Source of the DNA: an uncultured Acidimicrobiales bacterium | Lineage (GTDB): Bacteria > Actinomycetota > Acidimicrobiia > Acidimicrobiales > SHLQ01 | Assembly (NCBI GenBank): GCA_937934655.1 | Contig: CALGZB010000234.1 | Coordinates: forward strand, 1-32,201 | Direction: 5' to 3' | Length of the DNA stretch: 32,201 nucleotides | Shown here: one piece after another, positions 1 to 7,422 of the stretch | How the letters are laid out: each line of letters opens with the position of its first letter | Position numbering within the stretch: the first letter of the stretch is position 1 | Notes under the pieces: model-generated | The model's input: only the letters and a program-made list of their open reading frames with translations | The model's database searches: none | What the model was told of the DNA's origin: nothing | Translations under genes and position numbers: made by a program

Positions 1-333
1 CGGGGCAACTGGGTCGACCTGGGGCCCAGCTTCGATTGGGTCCGCCTGCTCGTACCGGTGTTTCCCGATGTCGCAATCTCACCGTTGGTTCGGGTCGCCG
101 CAGCCGCCGACTTCGGCAACGGCGTGTCGGGTCCACTGCCATTCGACAACTGGCTCTTCATCAATCCTGACGTCACCATCCATCTCCACCGGATGCCAGC
201 CGGCGAATGGGTTGCCATCGACACGCACTGCTACGTCGAACCCAACGGAATCGGCCAGTCCAACACCGAGCTATTCGATGAAGGCGGCCGCGTCGGCCAC
301 GCCAACCAGAGCCTGCTGCTCGACTCGCGGTAA
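1..333 (+). CDS. Acyl-CoA thioesterase-like protein, C-terminal part (partial at 5' end)
   Basis: The frame is open from base 1 to a TAA at 331-333, giving the last 110 residues of a longer protein whose start lies outside the window. The sequence reads like the C-terminal hot-dog half of the TesB/4HBT_3 thioesterase-like superfamily: a 'AAADFGNGVS' helix, 'DNWLFINPDVTIHLHR', 'GEWVAIDTHCYV', then 'GIGQSNTELFDEGGRVGHA' and 'QSLLL'. Family members of this type hydrolyse acyl-CoA thioesters in the cytoplasm; the substrate cannot be told from this fragment. The gene ends 29 bp before the stop of the convergent SDR gene. Family assignment is from remembered motif order, so moderately sure. Confidence 0.75.
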   Translation, partial: RGNWVDLGPSFDWVRLLVPVFPDVAISPLVRVAAAADFGNGVSGPLPFDNWLFINPDVTIHLHRMPAGEWVAIDTHCYVEPNGIGQSNTELFDEGGRVGHANQSLLLDSR

Positions 334-362
334 CGCGCAGTCTCGGCACGCACGCAGGGCTG

Positions 363-1211
363 TCAGTCGACCGCAGCCGTAGCGGGAAGTTGCCGTTCGT
401 ATAGCGCATCGAACCGCACCTTGAGTTGGTCGCGATAACTGGGCTTTGTGGCGATCAGAAAATCACCTGCGGCGATGCCATCGAACGTGACGCCGGCGGC
501 ATCAGCCGGATCCATGCTGTCGGTGAGCATGGCGTCGAGAGCATCGGCCACGAACTCGGCGTCGGCTCCATCGGACACGCCTCGAGTCGCTGGTCGAACG
601 GCGTTGGTGCGAGCGATGTTGGTATCGATAGAACTCGGGCACAACACCGACACACCGATGTCGGCCCCCTCGGATCGAAGGTCGTGGGCCAAACATTCCG
701 TCAACGAGAAAGCCGCACACTTCGACACCACATAAGGGCTCGAATACTGGCCGGCAACGAAGGCTGCAACCGACGCCGTGTTGACAATATGACCGCGGGT
801 TCCCTGCGCAATCATGCGCGGCACGAACGACTTCACGGCGTGAATAATGCCAAAGACGTTGACGTCGAAGGTCCACTTCCAATCATCGAGACTGCGCTGC
901 CACATGACGCCGCCTTGAAAGACCCCGGCGTTGTTCATGAGCAGGTCAACCGACCCCAGTTGCTCGAACGACGCGTCGGCGAGCGCCGCAACCGAGTCAG
1001 CATCACCAACGTCGACCGCGTGGGCGGTAACCCGGCCCGCACCTTCGGCACCTTCGGCTCTGAGAAGCTCGACGGCCTCCTCAACACCCGCCGCATCGAT
1101 ATCGGCAGCCATCACCCGCATCCCCCGTTTGAGGGCTTCCCCGGTCAACGCTCGGCCGATACCGCTCGCGGCGCCGGTGATCACTGCGGTGCGATTCGTG
1201 AAGTCATTCAT
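363..1211 (-). CDS. SDR family NAD(P)-dependent oxidoreductase
   Basis: A 282-residue classical short-chain dehydrogenase/reductase. Visible motifs in order: TGAASGIG nucleotide-binding loop (residues 12-19), acidic D37 after strand beta2 (AADID), which favours NAD(H), NNAG (93-96), N118, S147, and the catalytic Y160-VVS-K164. It would oxidise an alcohol or reduce a carbonyl in the cytoplasm; the substrate is not evident. The start is the ATG at 1211, because a TAGTCT -10-like hexamer ends 6 nt before it. It is divergent from the aldo-keto reductase, with only 22 bp between the two start codons, so the two oxidoreductases probably share one promoter. Length is slightly above the usual 250 residues, with an extended C-terminus. 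Confidence 0.93.
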   Translation of the reverse strand: MNDFTNRTAVITGAASGIGRALTGEALKRGMRVMAADIDAAGVEEAVELLRAEGAEGAGRVTAHAVDVGDADSVAALADASFEQLGSVDLLMNNAGVFQGGVMWQRSLDDWKWTFDVNVFGIIHAVKSFVPRMIAQGTRGHIVNTASVAAFVAGQYSSPYVVSKCAAFSLTECLAHDLRSEGADIGVSVLCPSSIDTNIARTNAVRPATRGVSDGADAEFVADALDAMLTDSMDPADAAGVTFDGIAAGDFLIATKPSYRDQLKVRFDALYERQLPATAAVD

Positions 1212-1217
1212 ACCGTC

Positions 1218-1227
1218 AGACTAAGTT
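1218..1227. promoter_or_regulatory. Symmetric bidirectional -10 element for SDR and AKR genes
   Basis: On the plus strand TAAGTT (1222-1227) ends 6 nt before the ATG at 1234. On the minus strand TAGTCT (1223-1218) ends 6 nt before the ATG at 1211. The two hexamers share the central TA at 1222-1223. Both fit a TANNNT sigma70-type -10 box with transcription starting at or next to the start codon. No clear -35 box is seen in either direction. Confidence 0.6.
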
Positions 1228-1233
1228 CCGGGG

Positions 1234-2175
1234 ATGACCGTTGCGAAACCTCTCGGAGATCCCATCGACAAGCCCCTCGGAAGACGGAGGCTAGGCCGCA
1301 CCGAACACAAGTCGAGTCTCGCCGTCCTCGGCGGTGCGATGTTCTGGCAAGGTGATCCTGCAGAGACCGAAGAAGGGTTTCGACTCGCCGCCGAACACGG
1401 CATCAACCACCTCGACGTGGCGCCGCAATACGGCGAGGCCGAGGTGCAGTGCGGGCCCTACCTCGAACCGGTTCGCGACGACTGGTTCGTCGCGGGCAAG
1501 ACCATGCGGGCAAACCCTGACGGGGTCCGGTCGCAGCTCGCCACCACTCTTGAACGACTCCGCACCGACCATCTCGATCTGTACCAGGCGCATGCGGTCA
1601 CCAGTCTCGAAGAGCTCGATCGTCGATCGCCGGCGCTCGAAGCGATCTGTCAGGCCCGAGATGAAGGACTCACCCGATTCGTCGGCACGACCGGCCATGA
1701 CCTCGGCACACCAAAGGCCCAGCTCGAAGCCATCCGCCGATTCGACATCGACACCGTGATGTTCCCCATCTACCCGCGCCTGTGGTGCGAGCCGCAGTAC
1801 CGCGCCGACGCCCAGGAGCTTCTGGCCGAAGCGCAACAGCGCGACGTGGGCGTGATGATCATCAAGTCGGTGGCCCACAAACCGTGGGGCAACGACGAAA
1901 AAACCGAGCTGCCCTGGTACCGACCCTGGACAACACCATCGATGATCGAACGCGGCATTCGCTTTGCGCTTTCAACTCCAGGTGTCACCGCAATTTGCAC
2001 ACCGGGCGATGTCTCGTTGCTGCCAATGGTGATCGAAGCGGTCGCTGGGTTCACGCCGATGACCGACATCGAACGCGACGAAGCAGCTCAGTCGCAAGCC
2101 GACGCTCCACTCATCTTCCCGCTCGCCGAGAACGTCAACAACGACCCGCCTGAGGTTGTGGAACCACGGGTGTAG
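1234..2175 (+). CDS. Aldo/keto reductase
   Basis: A 313-residue member of the aldo/keto reductase superfamily, NAD(P)H-dependent carbonyl reductases with a TIM-barrel fold. The catalytic tetrad is visible: D61 and Y66 in 'HLDVAPQYGEAE', K89 in 'VAGKT' and H120 in 'DLYQAHAV'. A later 'STPGVTAICTPGD' resembles the cofactor-binding segment of the family. Residues after about 275 form a short, acidic, probably flexible tail. The ATG at 1234 is preceded by TAAGTT ending 6 nt upstream and no Shine-Dalgarno, so translation is likely leaderless. It may be co-regulated with the divergent SDR. Substrate unknown. Confidence 0.92.
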   Translation: MTVAKPLGDPIDKPLGRRRLGRTEHKSSLAVLGGAMFWQGDPAETEEGFRLAAEHGINHLDVAPQYGEAEVQCGPYLEPVRDDWFVAGKTMRANPDGVRSQLATTLERLRTDHLDLYQAHAVTSLEELDRRSPALEAICQARDEGLTRFVGTTGHDLGTPKAQLEAIRRFDIDTVMFPIYPRLWCEPQYRADAQELLAEAQQRDVGVMIIKSVAHKPWGNDEKTELPWYRPWTTPSMIERGIRFALSTPGVTAICTPGDVSLLPMVIEAVAGFTPMTDIERDEAAQSQADAPLIFPLAENVNNDPPEVVEPRV

Positions 2176-2251
2176 GTCGTCCGCCTCATAAACCCGATTC
2201 TCAGCACTTCGCCACTCAGGCCGACCGTCATTGCGGTCGATGCTTTCGGGG

Positions 2252-2788
2252 ATGATGGTCGTCGAAAAACTCCGAAGCAGCAGCGAAGTTTTGCTCTCAA
2301 ACAGCACGCTTGTGCGCACCCAGCTGATCTTCCTTTCGGTCCTGACCACGATTTCGTGGATCGGCGTCGCACTCACTCCGCTGCTCCTCGATCACCCCAT
2401 TGTTCTTGTCGGCTTCAGCCCAAGGCTTGTCTTTTTGACCATCGCCGCTCCAGTCACCTCGCTGCCGATGTTTCTCCTCGTGGGGACGTTCCGACTCTGT
2501 GTGGCCGATCCGGTGAATTTTTCGGTCGGCAAGGTTCTTGGCCCCAAGGTTCACGAACGGATGAAACGCAGAAAACGCGTCCCCGAATGGCTCACGGCTC
2601 GCTTATCGCAAACCAGGCTGTTCCGGAAATACGCCATGGGTGCATTGATCTTCTTTCGCCCAACCGGCATCACCATGAACATCGCTGGCGCCAACGGCGT
2701 CTCCGGGAAACAGGCCAGCGTCCTCGCACTCGCCGGCACCATGGTTTACCTCTTCACCCTTCACGCCGGGGTCGGATATATCGCGTAA
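2252..2788 (+). CDS. Small VTT/DedA-like integral membrane protein
   Basis: About 178 residues with roughly four hydrophobic segments: residues ~18-40, ~48-80 and a C-terminal pair around 'FFRPTGITMNIAGANG' and 'VLALAGTMVYLFTLHAGVGYI'. The order 'VLVGFSPRLVFLTIAAPV', 'FLLVGTFRLCVADPVNFSVGKVLG' and 'RPTG' recalls short actinobacterial membrane proteins distantly related to the VTT/DedA (SNARE-associated Golgi) family, proposed to move or scramble lipids; this likeness is weak and from memory. The start is uncertain: TTG 2231, ATG 2240, 2252 and 2255 are all in frame with no clear ribosome-binding site. The last codons and the TAA stop lie inside the first unit of a 27-bp tandem repeat, so the C-terminus may have been set by the repeat expansion. 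Confidence 0.7.
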   Translation: MMVVEKLRSSSEVLLSNSTLVRTQLIFLSVLTTISWIGVALTPLLLDHPIVLVGFSPRLVFLTIAAPVTSLPMFLLVGTFRLCVADPVNFSVGKVLGPKVHERMKRRKRVPEWLTARLSQTRLFRKYAMGALIFFRPTGITMNIAGANGVSGKQASVLALAGTMVYLFTLHAGVGYIA

Positions 2789-2849
2789 GAATTGCGCGTG
2801 AGATATATAGCGTAAGAATTGCGCGTGAGATATATCGCGTAAGAATTGC
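2775..2849. repeat. 27-bp tandem repeat, 2.8 copies
   Basis: Units begin at 2775, 2802 and 2829; each starts GATATAT and contains GCGTAAGAATTGC. Units 1 and 2 differ at a single base (C to A at 2809) and unit 3 is cut after 21 bases. The array is AT-rich in a GC-rich context and begins within the last codons of the upstream membrane-protein gene, whose TAA falls in unit 1. At each unit junction TATATC and GATATA form an imperfect inverted repeat around GCG/CGC. It lies 31 bp before the enoyl-CoA hydratase start. Slipped-strand duplication explains its origin; any regulatory role is unproven. Confidence 0.9.
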
Positions 2850-2880
2850 TGAGTCGGTTGGCCTCGGCCATGCTCCCGAG

Positions 2881-3768
2881 ATGGACTTTGAACAGATTCA
2901 GCTCGATGTCGTCGACGGCGTTGCCACGCTTACCCTCAACCGCCCCGACAAGCTCAATGCGTTCACTGCACGCATGATGCACGAGGTGATCGCAGCCTTC
3001 GACCACACCGATGCAAACGACGACGTACGAGCCGTGATCGTTACTGGCGCTGGTCGCGGATTTTGCGCTGGCGCCGACCTGTCCAGCGGCACCGACACCT
3101 TCGACTACGAATCACACGGCGAAGGCGACGACGAGCGCCAGGCGCTTCCCGACGACGAACTCGAACGAATTCGTGACGGCGGCGGGCGGACCACACTGCG
3201 GATCTTCGAGTCGACCAAGCCGGTCATCGCCGCCATCAACGGCCCAGCCGTTGGCGTGGGCGTCACCATGACGCTGCCAATGGACATCCGCCTCGCCTCG
3301 ACCACCGCCAAAATCGGGTTCGTCTTCGCCCGACGTGGCCTGGTTCCCGAGGCCGCCTCGAGCTGGTTTCTCCCCCGGCTTGTCGGCATCAGCCAGGCCC
3401 TCGAGTGGACCTACACCGGCCGGGTATTCCCGGCCCAAGAGGCGCTCGATGGAGGCCTCATCCGCAGCCTCCACGAACCCGAAGATCTCCTTCCAGCGGC
3501 CAACAAACTGGCCCGCGAGATCGCCGACAACACCTCGGCCGTTTCGGTTTCGACCACTAGAGCATTGCTTTGGCGCATGCTCGGCGCCGACCAGCCAATG
3601 GAAGCCCACAAGATCGATAGTCGACTTATCTATCAACTCGGCAAAGGCGCCGATGTACGCGAAGGCGTCTCGAGCTTCCTCGAGAAGCGCGAACCCAACT
3701 TCCCGATGAAGCCCTCGACCGACATGCCCGAGGTCTATCCGTGGTGGGAAGACCGTCCGTTTACCTAA
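2881..3768 (+). CDS. Enoyl-CoA hydratase/isomerase (crotonase) family protein
   Basis: A 295-residue crotonase-fold protein acting on acyl-CoA thioesters, typically hydrating or isomerising trans-2-enoyl-CoA in fatty-acid or aromatic-acid breakdown. Seen in the sequence: the N-terminal 'LNRPDKLNAFT', the oxyanion-hole segment GRGFCAGADLS (residues 59-68), 'NGPAVGVGVTM' (120-130) and 'RRGLVPEAASSW', where E157 sits at a catalytic glutamate position of the family. An acidic insert at about residues 70-100 is longer than usual. The ATG at 2881 is chosen because it gives the canonical N-terminus; the frame stays open far upstream through the tandem repeat but with no supporting homology. Thioesterase and SDR genes nearby fit a loose acyl-CoA theme. 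Confidence 0.92.
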   Translation: MDFEQIQLDVVDGVATLTLNRPDKLNAFTARMMHEVIAAFDHTDANDDVRAVIVTGAGRGFCAGADLSSGTDTFDYESHGEGDDERQALPDDELERIRDGGGRTTLRIFESTKPVIAAINGPAVGVGVTMTLPMDIRLASTTAKIGFVFARRGLVPEAASSWFLPRLVGISQALEWTYTGRVFPAQEALDGGLIRSLHEPEDLLPAANKLAREIADNTSAVSVSTTRALLWRMLGADQPMEAHKIDSRLIYQLGKGADVREGVSSFLEKREPNFPMKPSTDMPEVYPWWEDRPFT

Positions 3769-3781
3769 CCGCCAACAACCA

Positions 3782-3840
3782 GCCACCAAATAGCCACCTC
3801 GTCCTCAGCAAATAGCCACCCGGAAAATGCTTTGGGTGGC
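3782..3840. repeat. Repeated GCCACC motifs and short hairpin upstream of surE
   Basis: CAAATAGCCACC occurs twice with a 22-bp period (3787-3798 and 3809-3820), preceded by another GCCACC at 3782. The last copy, GCCACCC (3815-3821), pairs perfectly with GGGTGGC (3834-3840) across a 12-nt loop. No T-run follows, so it is not a convincing intrinsic terminator for the enoyl-CoA hydratase gene. It could be an operator-like array, since it lies just upstream of the surE -10. Confidence 0.4.
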
Positions 3841-3851
3841 GGCCATCCAGC

Positions 3852-3857
3852 TACGGT
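3852..3857 (+). promoter_or_regulatory. -10 element of surE (leaderless)
   Basis: TACGGT ends 6 nt before the surE ATG, so the predicted transcript would start at or next to the start codon. The same hexamer precedes two other genes of the window at 6-9 nt. No clear -35 box. Confidence 0.5.
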
Positions 3858-3863
3858 CGAGGC

Positions 3864-4694
3864 ATGAACATTTTGGTGACTAACGACGACGGAATCGATT
3901 CAATCGGGCTCCATATTTTGGCTCGGGCAATGCGGGCACACGGCGACGTCACCATCGTGGCTCCGCACACCGAGTACTCGGGCGCCGGGTGTTCGGTGGG
4001 CGCACTCCATCTTTCGAAACCCGACGCCCACAAGGCCCACGTCGAAGGTATCGATGAAGCATGGTCGGTCACCGGCCCGCCAGCGCTCTGTGTGATGTTC
4101 TCCCGCCTTGGCGCATTCGGCAAGACCTTCGACCTTGTGGTGTCGGGCATCAATCCTGGCGCCAACGTCGGCCGGGCCGTCTATATGTCGGGCACCATTG
4201 GCGCAACCCTGTCCGGACGGATGGGCGGCCTTAGCGGTGTCGCCGTAAGCCAGGCCACCGAGGACTGGGGAATCATGGGCCAGGGGTACGAAGAAATGCT
4301 CGAACATCAGAAGTGGGACACGGCAGCCGACGTTGCTGCTGCCGCCGTTGGGTCGCTGGTGGCCGACATGCCCGAAACCGCAACCGTCCTCAACATCAAC
4401 CTCCCGAATGTCGAGATCGCCGATCTCAAAGGGGTGACTCGCACCTACGTTGGGGCTGCTCCGCCCCGCAAGGCCTCGGGAGTTTCGCTTCGACCGCAAC
4501 CCGGCCACGAGGGCGCATTCCATATCGACATGGAGTGGGGCGAACCAACCGATGCCGAGCTCGATCCGAAGAGCGACGTCGGCGCCGTCAGCCACGGTTA
4601 CGTATCGATCACCGCACTCAGCCACCTCAAAGAAACCGACGAATCCCAAACCGACACTGCAGTTGCCGGGATGGAAGCCTTCCTGTCCTCCTAG
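3864..4694 (+). CDS. surE: 5'/3'-nucleotidase SurE
   Basis: A 276-residue SurE-family phosphatase: metal-dependent hydrolysis of nucleoside 5'- and 3'-monophosphates in the cytoplasm. The N-terminal MNILVTNDDG carries the metal-binding D8-D9 pair; 'EYSGAGCSV' (S39) and 'VSGINPGANVG' (the conserved Asn) supply the other metal ligands, followed by 'MSGTIGAT'. The C-terminal part, with 'GYVSITAL', is the usual SurE dimerisation region. Length is normal for the family. The ATG at 3864 is supported by the family N-terminus and by the TACGGT -10. It converges with rarD, whose stop lies 18 bp away. Confidence 0.96.
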   Translation: MNILVTNDDGIDSIGLHILARAMRAHGDVTIVAPHTEYSGAGCSVGALHLSKPDAHKAHVEGIDEAWSVTGPPALCVMFSRLGAFGKTFDLVVSGINPGANVGRAVYMSGTIGATLSGRMGGLSGVAVSQATEDWGIMGQGYEEMLEHQKWDTAADVAAAAVGSLVADMPETATVLNINLPNVEIADLKGVTRTYVGAAPPRKASGVSLRPQPGHEGAFHIDMEWGEPTDAELDPKSDVGAVSHGYVSITALSHLKETDESQTDTAVAGMEAFLSS

Positions 4695-4712
4695 TTACGC
4701 CTTCGGCGGGTC

Positions 4713-5645
4713 CTAGCTGGGTTTGCGGTTGCCGATGTGGGTTCGGCGCGCATGGCGGGAAGACTCTGCCGCGAAGATCGCTACGGCCACCCAGATGATC
4801 GAGTAGCCGAGCACCTGGCCGCCTTCGAAGGCTTCGTTATAGAGCACAACCCCCACCAGAAATTGCAACGTCGGGTTGAGGTACTGGATGATCCCCACGA
4901 CCGATAACGGCACGAGTCGCACGGCACGGGCGAACGCAACCAACGGCACGGTCGTGACCACCGACGTGAGAAGCAAGAACACGACGACGCGGGGCTCGGC
5001 AAAGTCGACAGTCGGAGCGTCGCCCAACTGTTGAACGAACAGATACAAAAGCAGCGGCACCACGAGGAACCCGACCTCGAGACTCAGCCCGTCGAGGGCT
5101 TCGAAGGCAGCGCTCTTCCGAATCGCCCCGTAAATCCCAAACGACACGCCAAGCGACAGCGCCACCCAAGGCAATGTCCCGACGTCGACCGTGAGCCAGA
5201 CCACACCAATGGCTGCGAGCACTACCGATACCAGCTGCACCGGTCGGAGCTTTTCGGCGAACACCACTCGCCCAAGGAGGACCGAAACGAGCGGATTAAG
5301 AAAGTAACCAAGGGCCGATTCGATGACCCGGCCCTCCCCCACTGCCCAAACAAAGATCGACCAATTCGCGAACAGCATCATCGAAGAAGCAGCCCCGACC
5401 CCTAGGTTCCGTGGCTTACGGGCCACCGCGAGAAACTCTGACCAGCGCCCTCGCAGCGTGTGCACGAGCGCTAGCAGCACCGCCGACCAGACAACCCGGT
5501 GAGCGACGGCATCAAAGGCGGCCACGCTCGACAGCTGCTTCCAGAAAATCGGGGACATGCCCCACCAGCCATTGGCCGCTATGGCCAGACCCAAACCCAG
5601 TCCCGAGACAGTCTGGCCAACGGCCTTCGGCGAACCCTTACCCAC
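4713..5645 (-). CDS. rarD: EamA-family transporter, RarD-like
   Basis: A 310-residue polytopic membrane protein, about ten transmembrane helices, of the EamA/DMT superfamily. The N-terminal 'GWWGMSPIFWKQLSSVAAFDAVAHRVVWS' is the RarD signature (classically 'G..P.y.k.l....a.e.l.hR..WS'), and 'VPLSVVGIIQYLNPTLQFLVGV' repeats the family pattern in the second half. RarD proteins are putative drug/metabolite permeases with no firm substrate. The GTG at 5645 is preceded at 6 nt by TAGCGT, supporting a leaderless start. The last ~20 residues are a basic cytoplasmic tail. It is divergent from the TPP-enzyme operon, 129 bp apart. Confidence 0.9.
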   Translation of the reverse strand: MGKGSPKAVGQTVSGLGLGLAIAANGWWGMSPIFWKQLSSVAAFDAVAHRVVWSAVLLALVHTLRGRWSEFLAVARKPRNLGVGAASSMMLFANWSIFVWAVGEGRVIESALGYFLNPLVSVLLGRVVFAEKLRPVQLVSVVLAAIGVVWLTVDVGTLPWVALSLGVSFGIYGAIRKSAAFEALDGLSLEVGFLVVPLLLYLFVQQLGDAPTVDFAEPRVVVFLLLTSVVTTVPLVAFARAVRLVPLSVVGIIQYLNPTLQFLVGVVLYNEAFEGGQVLGYSIIWVAVAIFAAESSRHARRTHIGNRKPS

Positions 5646-5651
5646 GCTCGC

Positions 5652-5657
5652 ACGCTA
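5652..5657 (-). promoter_or_regulatory. -10 element of rarD (leaderless)
   Basis: On the minus strand TAGCGT ends 6 nt before the GTG start. The identical hexamer and spacing are found before the NERD-kinase gene at 18297. Confidence 0.5.
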
Positions 5658-5761
5658 CGCCCCATCGTCGACATCGCCGGTGTTGGGTTGTTTGAACCAT
5701 CGAGATCCGGCCAGGATCCTCATCCGTGTGCTGCTGGGCCAGCCGGTTCACGCCCATGCGG

Positions 5762-5767
5762 TAAATT
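5762..5767 (+). promoter_or_regulatory. -10 element of the TPP-enzyme operon (leaderless)
   Basis: TAAATT ends 7 nt before the ATG at 5775. It supports this ATG rather than the long in-frame extension that starts further upstream. Confidence 0.5.
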
Positions 5768-5774
5768 GGCGCGA

Positions 5775-7418
5775 ATGACCAATCTTCCCGACGACCCTGC
5801 TTCGAACGGCCCTGCTTCAAACGGCCCTGCGGCCGACGATCTGCCCGACAGCAGCCGCCCGGCCGCCGCAAGCCTCGCTGCCGCCTTTGCCGCCCATGGC
5901 ACCGATATATGTTTCGGGCTCCCCGGCGGCGGGCCAAACCTCGACGTCATCGGCGCCTTCGACGAGCTCGGCATCCGCTTCGTCCTCGCGCACACCGAAA
6001 CCGCCGCATGCATCATGGCCAGCACGTACGGGTACATCCGGGACCAAGTGGTACCAGTTGTTGTTACCCGAGGACCCGGAGCGGCGTCGGCGGTAAACGG
6101 CGCGGCGCAAGCCACACTCGACCGACAACCCCTCGCCCTCATCACCGATACCGTGCCCGCATCGCTCGCCGAACGGGTCCCTCATCAACGACTTAATCAA
6201 CGGGCCATGATCAACCCAGTCAGTAAGGCATCGGTGACCTTCGGGGCAACCAGCACCGCCGACGAACTCGAAGCACTCCTGAGTTTCGCCCAACGCACGC
6301 CGGCGGGGGCCATCCATCTCAACTACGACGACATCGGCACCCCATCAGGCTTTGAGCCTCCTGAACCGGCAAAGGCCCTTCACTCCAGAAAGAACGTCAC
6401 CAACCGGATTCTCGAAGCCGATCGCCCAGTAGTGATCTGCGGACTCGGCGCTGCACAAGCCGAACCGGAGCTTGCCACCTCGCTGCTCGAATTCGCCGCA
6501 CCCGTCCTCATGACGTATCAGGGCATCGGCACGATTTCGACCGAGAACTCAATCGCCGCCGGACTCTTCACCAACGGAGCTGCCGAGCGACCGCTCCTCG
6601 AACAGGCCGACCTGATCATCACCGTCGGCCTTGACCCCGTCGAGCCCATACCAGCATCGTGGTCCTACACGGCACCGGTGATTTCCTTCGCCACGCATCC
6701 GACCGCCGACCCCTACTTCCCCATCAACGCCGAACTGATTGGCGACCTCGCCGATCTCTGCCACCAACATCTCCTGGCATCGCACACCTGGCCCGCAAAC
6801 ACCGGTGCCGACTACCGAACCACCGTGCGAAACTTTCTGACGCCCGAACGCGACGAGGTCGGCTTCTTTGGTCCGGTCGAACTCGTAACGACGACTGCCG
6901 CAAGCGCCCCGAGCCCGATCACAGTAACCGTCGACGCCGGAGCCCACTTTCTTGCGGTGATGCCCTTCTGGCCAGCCGACCAGCCCAAACGAGTTCTCAT
7001 CTCGAACGGACTCGCCACCATGGGCTACGCCGTGCCTGCCGCAATCGGCGCGGCGCTCGCCCGACCCGGCGAACCAGTGGTGGCCTTCGTTGGTGACGGC
7101 GGGCTCGGCATGACCTTGGCCGAACTCGAGACCATCGTGCGGCTCGAACTCCCAATCACCGTCGTGGTGTTCAACGACTCGTCGCTCAGCCTTATAGGTA
7201 TCAAACAGCGCGACGGCCACGGCGGCCCAGCAGCCGTGAGCTACAACGGCATCGACTTCGCCACCGTGGCACGCGGCATGGGCATGGAAGCCGAAGTTGT
7301 TTCGACGCCCGTTCATCTCGAAGGGGTCCTCACCCAAAGTTGGACCACGCCGCGCCTCATCGATGCCCGTATCGATCCCTCCGATTACCCCCACCTCATT
7401 CAGATCACGCGGGGCTAA
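5775..7418 (+). CDS. Thiamine pyrophosphate-dependent enzyme, acetolactate synthase-like
   Basis: A 547-residue member of the acetolactate synthase / benzoylformate decarboxylase family. Catalytic E75 lies in 'LAHTETAACIMAS', the glutamate that activates TPP. 'VTRGPGAASAVNGAAQA' and the central domain follow. The TPP/Mg motif GDGGLG (440-445) ends about 25 residues later at N467 in 'VVVFND', the classic GDG-(N) motif. Substrate unknown: it is not the canonical biosynthetic IlvB, since no IlvN follows and the N-terminal linker (residues ~8-30) is a low-complexity DPASNGPASNGPA stretch made by a 15-bp duplication. The stop is followed 4 bp later by a TetR gene, suggesting a self-contained, locally regulated operon. 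A 2-hydroxyacyl-CoA lyase or decarboxylase role is also possible. Confidence 0.88.
   Translation: MTNLPDDPASNGPASNGPAADDLPDSSRPAAASLAAAFAAHGTDICFGLPGGGPNLDVIGAFDELGIRFVLAHTETAACIMASTYGYIRDQVVPVVVTRGPGAASAVNGAAQATLDRQPLALITDTVPASLAERVPHQRLNQRAMINPVSKASVTFGATSTADELEALLSFAQRTPAGAIHLNYDDIGTPSGFEPPEPAKALHSRKNVTNRILEADRPVVICGLGAAQAEPELATSLLEFAAPVLMTYQGIGTISTENSIAAGLFTNGAAERPLLEQADLIITVGLDPVEPIPASWSYTAPVISFATHPTADPYFPINAELIGDLADLCHQHLLASHTWPANTGADYRTTVRNFLTPERDEVGFFGPVELVTTTAASAPSPITVTVDAGAHFLAVMPFWPADQPKRVLISNGLATMGYAVPAAIGAALARPGEPVVAFVGDGGLGMTLAELETIVRLELPITVVVFNDSSLSLIGIKQRDGHGGPAAVSYNGIDFATVARGMGMEAEVVSTPVHLEGVLTQSWTTPRLIDARIDPSDYPHLIQITRG
5795..5824 (+). repeat. 15-bp tandem duplication inside the TPP-enzyme gene
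   Basis: Two near-identical 15-bp units starting CCCTGCTTC lie at 5795-5809 and 5810-5824 (one mismatch), with a third partial unit after them. They encode the repeated pentapeptide of the disordered N-terminus. Being a multiple of three, the change keeps the frame. Confidence 0.8.
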
Positions 7419-7422
7419 CCAC

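Noticed and set aside
426-1355. 309-codon open frame on the plus strand opposite the SDR gene
   Set aside because: Antisense shadow of the SDR gene: no family motif, and it runs across the shared promoter and into the AKR gene.
2775-2849. CRISPR-like array
   Set aside because: Copies are directly adjacent with no unique spacers, and no cas gene is present.
2356-2880. N-terminal extension of enoyl-CoA hydratase in an open frame from 2356
   Set aside because: It overlaps the membrane-protein gene in another frame and passes through the tandem repeat; the crotonase family N-terminus starts at the ATG at 2881.
4695-4712. Shared terminator between surE and rarD (CGCCTTCGGCG hairpin)
   Set aside because: Stem of only four base pairs with no T-run on either strand; too weak to call.
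6549-7394. 281-codon open frame on the minus strand inside the TPP-enzyme gene
   Set aside because: Shadow caused by GC-rich codon use; lacks motifs and lies opposite conserved GDG-N residues.
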